Assembly (NCBI GenBank): GCA_003641675.1
Contig: QNBI01000025.1
Location: 1 to 11,301, forward strand
DNA: 11,301 nt
DNA from: Spirochaetota bacterium
GTDB lineage: Bacteria; Spirochaetota; Spirochaetia; SZUA-6
Reading direction: 5' to 3'
A program made the translations under genes and the position numbers. Under the pieces are notes generated by a model. The model ran no database searches and was not told the origin of the DNA. It saw only the letters and a program-made list of their open reading frames with translations. Positions 6,676 to 11,301 of this stretch are shown here, piece by piece. Every line of letters begins with the position of its first letter. Position 1 is the stretch's first letter.

Positions 6676-7983
6676 ATGAAAGCAGGCATAACACCCAGAC
6701 TCTTAAAAGGGTTTAGAGATTTTCTGCCGAAAGAGGAAATCCGGAAGGGTGAAATAATCACCGAACTTGAGAGAATTTTCCGTTTATTCGGATTTGTACC
6801 GATAGACACTCCTATCCTGGAATATACAGATATCCTACTTGGAAAAGGCGGAGGAGAAACAGATAAACAGGTTTACAGATTCTTAGATCACGGGAAACGC
6901 GATGTTTCCATGCGCTACGATTTAACAGTACCCTTTGCCAGGTTCATGGCTATGCACAGAAATGAACTTTACCTTCCCTTTAGAAGGTATCATATAGCAA
7001 AGGTATTCAGAGGGGAAAATACTCAAAGGGGCAGGTACAGAGAATTTACCCAATGCGATTTTGATATTGTAGGCTCGGATTCCATCTCTGCGGATTTTGA
7101 AATATTATTCTTAATGTTTACAAGTTTAAAGAGCATAGGGCTTGACCGTTTTAAAATTCACATTTCCGACCGCAATCTTTTTAACATGCTGCTCGACAAA
7201 TTGGAGATTAAAGACCATTCTGTCGAAATTCTGCGGATAGTGGACAAGATAAAAAAAATAGGTCCGGATAAAGTTAAAGCCCTTCTAGGTGAAATTACAG
7301 ATGAATGGAAAACAGATTCGATAATGGAATTTATTACTCCCCGGGGAGACTTTTATGACTCAATTAAAATCATTAAAAAAAGTGCAGGGTTCCCGGACAG
7401 CAGCATAACAAGGCTGGAAGAGGTATGGAAAATCATAGAAGCCCTTGATATAAGTTCAAGCTTCGCCTTTGATCCTTCCATTACAAGAGGGCTGGATTAC
7501 TATACGGGGATTGTTTTTGAAACATACTTAGAAGATATTCCTTCTATTGGTTCCGTATGTTCCGGCGGAAGATATAACAACCTAGCCGCTCTATATACAA
7601 AAAATAACATTCCCGGAGTCGGCTCATCCATAGGCCTTGACAGATTATTGGCCGCTTTCAATAAGCTCGCATTGGAAGCAAAAACGCTCACCGTTCCTCA
7701 GGTAATAATACTCAACATGGATAATTCTCTTCTAAGCTATTACCATCGGTTAGCTGTCCGTCTAAGAGAAGAAAATATCTCCGTAGAAATATACCCTGAT
7801 AAAAAAAAGTTGGCCCAGCAGTTTCTATATGCTGAAAAAAAGAATATACCCTTTGCCCTTATCTGCGGTGATGAGGAGAAGTCACAAGGCGTTGTAGCGA
7901 TAAAAAACTTAAAAACACGGAAAAGCTATCCGGCGGTTAGAGCCGATACCGTTCAAGATATGCTAAAAGAACTTCTTCTGTAA
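6676..7983 (+). CDS. hisS: Histidyl-tRNA synthetase
   Basis: Class II aminoacyl-tRNA synthetase that charges tRNA-His with histidine in the cytoplasm; 435 aa, normal length. Class II motif 1 lies around GFVPIDTPILEY (39-50). Motif 2 is FRGENTQRGRYREFTQCDFD (111-130). The histidine-specific loops are RGLDYYTGIVFE (271-282) and CSGGRYNNL (295-303), and motif 3 is GVGSSIGLDRLL (314-325). The C-terminal ~100 residues are the alpha/beta anticodon-binding domain (PQVIILNMD ... EIYPDKKKLAQQ ... IPFALICGDEE). QCDFDI and LDYYTGIVFE are features of the eukaryote-like HisRS subclass rather than the E. coli type (HQLGCE, LDYYNRTVFE). The start ATG follows AGAGGA (6663-6668) by 7 bases. The last 47 bases overlap the convergent peptidase gene. 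Confidence 0.97.
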   Translation: MKAGITPRLLKGFRDFLPKEEIRKGEIITELERIFRLFGFVPIDTPILEYTDILLGKGGGETDKQVYRFLDHGKRDVSMRYDLTVPFARFMAMHRNELYLPFRRYHIAKVFRGENTQRGRYREFTQCDFDIVGSDSISADFEILFLMFTSLKSIGLDRFKIHISDRNLFNMLLDKLEIKDHSVEILRIVDKIKKIGPDKVKALLGEITDEWKTDSIMEFITPRGDFYDSIKIIKKSAGFPDSSITRLEEVWKIIEALDISSSFAFDPSITRGLDYYTGIVFETYLEDIPSIGSVCSGGRYNNLAALYTKNNIPGVGSSIGLDRLLAAFNKLALEAKTLTVPQVIILNMDNSLLSYYHRLAVRLREENISVEIYPDKKKLAQQFLYAEKKNIPFALICGDEEKSQGVVAIKNLKTRKSYPAVRADTVQDMLKELLL

Positions 7984-8788
7984 CTCTAAGCGATTCTGCT
8001 GAGAGAGCATCCGAAGTATCCCCCTGTGTATGCCACTGCGGATAATCTATGTCAATTAGTATTGCAGAGCTTATTTTTTTTCTCAAAAACGGGTAATGGT
8101 CACTTATAATATATTTGTATTTGGTATTATTGATTTTTGTAAAAGGTTCATACCTTTTCTTAGTTCCTATTTCTCTTATTTCTTCCGTCAGCTTTAAGCT
8201 TCCTGTATGAGAAAGTGCATTAAGGTCATAATCGAACACCATATCTTTCCCGCCAACCATATCGAGGATTATTGCTTCCTCCGGCTTTTCCGGTACTGTA
8301 TTATCTACATAAAATTCCGCTCCTACGGAAAACTGATAATTTTCCATACCGCCGATATCCTCTGCATCGAAAAAAACCACAAAAATATCCCTTCTATATT
8401 TAATTTCTTTAAAGAGTTTTAAAAGATTAAGCAGCACTGCCGTTCCGGAACCGCCGTCATTCGCCCCTGGTATTGGTTTGTTCTTAAGTCTTGGGTCTTT
8501 TTCCCTGTCTCCGATAAGCCTTGTATCAAAGTGAGTGCCTAAAAGTACAGGTTTACCATACTGCGACCGCAAAACGGCTATAATATTAGTACATTCTATT
8601 TCATTTCCCTTTAAAATTATCTTAAAATTCTGTTTATATACCTCATCGCAGAACCCTGCTGCCGCGTCAATTATATGCTTTTTTAGTATTTTATGCGCTT
8701 GCGAACCAGGAAATCTGGGACCAAGGGATTCCTGCCAACGTATATTTTCTAAAATTTCATGCCCGTCCGATTTTATATGTAAATTCAT
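7937..8788 (-). CDS. M28-family metallopeptidase, glutaminyl-peptide cyclotransferase-like
   Basis: 283-aa zinc enzyme of the M28 superfamily, which includes aminopeptidases and glutaminyl cyclases. Metal-site and catalytic candidates are all present: H86 in GTHFDTR, D111 in GANDGGSG, the DAED motif at 141-144 (E143 as general base, D144 as ligand), D176 in ILDMVGG, D230 in SDHYPF, and H253 in WHTQGDT. The pair DH-x-PF plus W-H-T near the C-terminus, with ILIDIDYP between, is more like glutaminyl cyclases than classical aminopeptidases. It lacks a visible signal peptide, so a cytoplasmic location is inferred; typical glutaminyl cyclases are exported. The ATG has no strong Shine-Dalgarno. It follows the ClpX-like gene by 16 bases on the same strand, and the two are probably one transcript. 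Its last codons overlap the 3' end of hisS on the other strand. Family is firm; peptidase versus cyclase activity is open. Confidence 0.87.
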   Translation of the reverse strand: MNLHIKSDGHEILENIRWQESLGPRFPGSQAHKILKKHIIDAAAGFCDEVYKQNFKIILKGNEIECTNIIAVLRSQYGKPVLLGTHFDTRLIGDREKDPRLKNKPIPGANDGGSGTAVLLNLLKLFKEIKYRRDIFVVFFDAEDIGGMENYQFSVGAEFYVDNTVPEKPEEAIILDMVGGKDMVFDYDLNALSHTGSLKLTEEIREIGTKKRYEPFTKINNTKYKYIISDHYPFLRKKISSAILIDIDYPQWHTQGDTSDALSAESLRVTEEVLLAYLERYRL

Positions 8789-8804
8789 GTTTGTATATTC
8801 GCTT

Positions 8805-9935
8805 TCATTTTCCGCTAAAAAGCTTAAATTTTATTTCTTTGGATTTAAGAAAGAGCTTAACCTCTTTTACACCTCTTTTAGAAAATGCCTCGAAGGATGC
8901 ATCTTCTAAAATTCTCACAAGCGTGGATTCCAGACCCCGTGCACCTGTCTCCTTTTTTAAACTCTCATCTATAACCGTCTGTATTACTTCATCATCTATC
9001 TCCAGACTTATGCCATCAAGGGCAAACTCATTTTCGTACTGTTTTAAAACCTTTTTTCTCAATATCTCGTTTAAACTTGACCGGTTTAAAGCATGAAAAG
9101 GAATTACTCTTTTAAACCTTCCAATCAGCTCCGGAAGAAATCCATACTGCTGAAAATTTTTAACAGGCTCTATTTCTTCTATGCTGTAATTTACTGCAAT
9201 TCCCCTGTTACCTTTAGAGAGCGAATTTCTTCCGAATCCTATGTGCTCTCCGTTGTTTTCATTAATCATGCCGTTAAGTCCGGAAAACGCCCCACAGCCT
9301 ATAAAAGTTATATCCGCAGTTGAAATGACCGTTTTCGGCGCATAATCGGCATGACTCAAATCCAGAGGGACAGGGATTTCGGCAGTTTCCAGCATTTTTA
9401 GAAGCTCCCGCTGTACACCAAGACCGGAAACATCTTTTGTAGTTCCCGCCCCTGCAAAAAGGGCATTATTTTGACCCGATGAAAGCTTATCGAATTCATC
9501 AAGACATACAATGCCTAAAGAAGCCGTTACCGGATTAAAATCGGAAACGTACAAGAGATGCGTCAATATAAAGCTTGCGTCCTGCCCGACATATCCTGTT
9601 TCTGAATATCCTGTTATATCAATAATCAGAGTTGGAAGCTTAAGTATTTTCTCAAACAAAAGCTCCACCAGATAGGTTTTACCGCAGCCTGTGGGACCTA
9701 CAAAGAGCATATTTGTTTTAGGCGGAAGGGTTTCCCTTTCTGCTCCTTCCACATAAATATTCTTAATTCTCTTTATATGCCTATATGCCATTAACGAAGA
9801 TGCCTTCACCGCCCTGCCCTGGCCGATATAGCCGTTGCTCCGAAGCTGTTGTTCAATCTCCTTCGGAGTCATCAAGGGAATACCTTTTACAAACCTTACT
9901 GTTTCCTCTTTAAAGTTACGTTTTTCAAGGGGCAT
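8805..9935 (-). CDS. ClpX-like AAA+ unfoldase lacking the zinc-binding domain
   Basis: 376 aa, HslU/ClpX branch of AAA+ ATPases, which unfold proteins for a partner protease. Motifs: Walker A GPTGCGKT (80-87), pore-1 loop GYVG (114-117, in SETGYVGQD; ClpX has TEAGYVGED), Walker B IVCLDEFDKL (142-151), a ClpX-type DVSGLGVQRELLKML block (168-182), sensor 1 ITFIGCGAFSGL (209-220), arginine finger R273 in ELIGRF, and sensor 2 GARGLES (331-337). An IGF tripeptide occurs at 232-234 where ClpX has its ClpP-docking loop. Two parts of canonical ClpX are missing: the N-terminal four-cysteine zinc domain (only three Cys occur in the protein, none near the N-terminus) and the RKH pore-entrance loop, replaced by LDLSHADYAPKTV. 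AAGGA (plus-strand 9943-9947) lies 7 bases before the ATG. It is the first gene of the minus-strand pair. It is probably a second, specialised ClpX paralogue rather than the housekeeping one (inference). Confidence 0.88.
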   Translation of the reverse strand: MPLEKRNFKEETVRFVKGIPLMTPKEIEQQLRSNGYIGQGRAVKASSLMAYRHIKRIKNIYVEGAERETLPPKTNMLFVGPTGCGKTYLVELLFEKILKLPTLIIDITGYSETGYVGQDASFILTHLLYVSDFNPVTASLGIVCLDEFDKLSSGQNNALFAGAGTTKDVSGLGVQRELLKMLETAEIPVPLDLSHADYAPKTVISTADITFIGCGAFSGLNGMINENNGEHIGFGRNSLSKGNRGIAVNYSIEEIEPVKNFQQYGFLPELIGRFKRVIPFHALNRSSLNEILRKKVLKQYENEFALDGISLEIDDEVIQTVIDESLKKETGARGLESTLVRILEDASFEAFSKRGVKEVKLFLKSKEIKFKLFSGK

Positions 9936-9958
9936 GCTTTAATCCTTTTCTTAAATTT

Positions 9959-9987
9959 AATTTACCACTCTTATTTTAAAAGGACAA
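9959..9987 (-). promoter_or_regulatory. Predicted promoter of the ClpX-like/M28 transcript
   Basis: On the minus strand, TTGTCC (plus-strand 9982-9987, 4/6 to TTGACA) is followed after exactly 17 bases by TAAATT (9959-9964, 4/6 to TATAAT), preceded by a TGG extended -10 element. Transcription would start near 9952 and leave a short leader containing the AAGGA ribosome site before the ATG at 9935. It lies in the 64-base divergent gap shared with the helicase gene. Neither hexamer is perfect and the region is AT-rich, so this is tentative. Confidence 0.38.
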
Positions 9988-9999
9988 GAAATAATAAAT

Positions 10000-11301
10000 A
10001 TGATAAACTACCTAACTATGAATCCTTTTAAACTCCCAATCCATAAACAGCGCAGTAAAATACTAAAAGCATTAAAACACAACCAGGCTATTGTTGTTGA
10101 AAGCCCTACAGGTTCAGGGAAGACAACACAGATCCCTCAGATTCTTTTTAATGAAGGGTTTGCAGAAAATGGGATTATCGGTGTAACGCAGCCGAGGAGA
10201 ATCGCCGCTGTATCTGTATCCAGATTTATTGCAGAGCAGATGAAAACACGTATTCCCAAAACCGTCGGCTATAAAATGCGTTTCGAAGACATGACAGATT
10301 CTTCCACCAAAATAAAAATAATGACAGACGGTATACTCCTGCAGGAGTTGAAAGCCGACTATAATCTATCCAACTACAGTGTAATAATGGTGGATGAGGC
10401 GCATGAGCGGAGTCTTAATATAGATTTTATTCTCGGCCTCTTGAAAAACATACTTAAAGTCCGCCCTAAATTTAAAATTATTATATCGTCTGCAACAATA
10501 AATGCTGAGGTTTTTTCGGAATACTTTGACGGATGTCCGATAGTAAAAATCGAATCGGAAGCTTACCCGGTAAAAACCATATACACTCCACCTGTGCCGG
10601 AAAATGATCCCAATGCCATGTTAAAAAAAATAGTAGAAATAGTCGAAGACACAGAAAAAAAACAGATTAAAGGAGATATACTAATTTTTTTATCCGGCGA
10701 AAGGGCTATTAAAGAATGTATATCCGAGCTAAAGAGCTCTAAATATTCAAAAAAATTAAAAATACTTCCGCTCTATTCAAGACTTTCAACGGATGAACAG
10801 GAAAATGTATTTAAAAAATACAGGGGAAAGAGAAAGATTATTGCGGCAACCAATATAGCTGAAACAAGCGTTACAATAGACGGAATCACAGTAGTAATCG
10901 ATCCGGGCTACGCAAAAATGAACTTCTTTCATCCGGATACATACACCTCCTCACTGGTGGAAGTTCCTATCTCCCGTGCATCGTGCAATCAGAGGAAGGG
11001 AAGAGCAGGTAGAACAAAACCTGGTATCTGTTTCCGCCTCTATACAGAACGCCATTATATTTCAAGACCCCTCTTCACAAAGGAAGAAATCTACAGGACA
11101 GACCTGTCCGAAGTAATATTAAGAATGGCGGAAATCGGAATTAATGACTTTGAAAACTTTGATTTCATTTCGCCTCCGGGCAGAGAAGAAATTATCAGCG
11201 CAATAGATACATTAAAACTGCTCGACGCTCTCGATTACAACCGTGAATTAACCGAAACAGGCAGAATGATGACGCTTTTTCCGATTCTTCCCAAACATTC
11301 A
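10000..11301 (+). CDS. hrpA: HrpA-type DEAH-box ATP-dependent RNA helicase (3' truncated by window edge)
   Basis: Superfamily 2 RNA helicase. The frame stays open to the last base, giving 434 residues, so the gene continues beyond the window. Motifs counted from the ATG at 10000: motif I SPTGSGKTTQIP (GSGKT 38-42), Ia TQPRRIAAVSVSRF, motif II DEAH (132-135, in VDEAHERSLNIDFILG), motif III SAT (164-166), motif V ATNIAETSVTIDGI (about 283-296) and motif VI QRKGRAGR (331-338). Blocks such as VGYKMRFED, IMTDGILLQEL and DEAHERSLNIDF point to the HrpA subgroup rather than HrpB. The rest of motor domain 2 and the start of the winged-helix region follow. Two in-frame ATGs, at 10000 and 10018, are possible. 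Neither has well-spaced Shine-Dalgarno bases (AAAGGA ends 15 bases before the first), so the start is uncertain; the first is chosen for its nearer purine tract. In other bacteria HrpA acts in mRNA processing and in rescue of stalled ribosomes. Confidence 0.93.
   Translation, partial: MINYLTMNPFKLPIHKQRSKILKALKHNQAIVVESPTGSGKTTQIPQILFNEGFAENGIIGVTQPRRIAAVSVSRFIAEQMKTRIPKTVGYKMRFEDMTDSSTKIKIMTDGILLQELKADYNLSNYSVIMVDEAHERSLNIDFILGLLKNILKVRPKFKIIISSATINAEVFSEYFDGCPIVKIESEAYPVKTIYTPPVPENDPNAMLKKIVEIVEDTEKKQIKGDILIFLSGERAIKECISELKSSKYSKKLKILPLYSRLSTDEQENVFKKYRGKRKIIAATNIAETSVTIDGITVVIDPGYAKMNFFHPDTYTSSLVEVPISRASCNQRKGRAGRTKPGICFRLYTERHYISRPLFTKEEIYRTDLSEVILRMAEIGINDFENFDFISPPGREEIISAIDTLKLLDALDYNRELTETGRMMTLFPILPKHS

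Noticed and set aside
8535..8909. 124-aa plus-strand open frame spanning the M28/ClpX-like junction
   Set aside because: It is antisense to two well-supported genes and crosses their boundary, with no motif of its own.
10003..10020. Second in-frame ATG at 10018 as the helicase start
   Set aside because: Kept only as an alternative: the ATG at 10000 is nearer the AAAGGA purine tract, though neither has ideal spacing.

Overview
The window is a gene-dense, AT-rich stretch from a diderm (Gram-negative-type) bacterium. The outer membrane is implied by the Mla/MCE lipid-transport genes at the left end. The HisRS is of the 'QCDFDI' type, the subclass with eukaryote-like motifs. Together with an Asp23-like domain fused to a P-loop domain and the low GC, this makes a spirochaete-like or similar deep-branching diderm my best guess. 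That is inference; no rRNA or other marker is present to settle it.

Layout. (1) Bases 1-2207, plus strand: the 3' part of an mlaE permease gene, then complete mlaF (ATPase) and mlaD (MCE protein) genes, joined by 4- and 11-base overlaps. This is a compact lipid-transport operon. (2) Bases 2230-4172, plus strand: an RluA-family pseudouridine synthase with an S4 domain and a TTG start, then an unusual protein with an N-terminal P-loop NTPase domain and a C-terminal Asp23/Gls24-like domain. Both follow closely and could be read through from the mla genes. (3) Bases 4173-6661: a short intergenic region with a good sigma70-like promoter and a perfect Shine-Dalgarno, then an exported gluzincin-like protein with TPRs whose HExxH motif has degenerated, then a GNAT-like protein. 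(4) Bases 6676-7983: hisS, 14 bases after the GNAT gene. (5) Bases 7937-9935, minus strand: a two-gene unit of a ClpX-like AAA+ unfoldase followed by an M28 / glutaminyl-cyclase-like metallopeptidase. The peptidase gene runs tail-to-tail into hisS with a 47-base overlap. (6) From base 10000, plus strand: the first 434 codons of an HrpA-type DEAH-box RNA helicase, divergent from the unfoldase gene and cut by the window end.

Most genes are housekeeping or envelope functions. The less ordinary items are the P-loop/Asp23 fusion, the ClpX-like unfoldase that lacks the zinc-binding domain and RKH loop but keeps the ClpP-docking IGF loop, its pairing with a cytoplasmic QC-like M28 enzyme, and the exported pseudo-peptidase. 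There are no tRNA or rRNA genes, CRISPR arrays, insertion sequences or long repeats that I can see. No intergenic gap exceeds about 90 bases.
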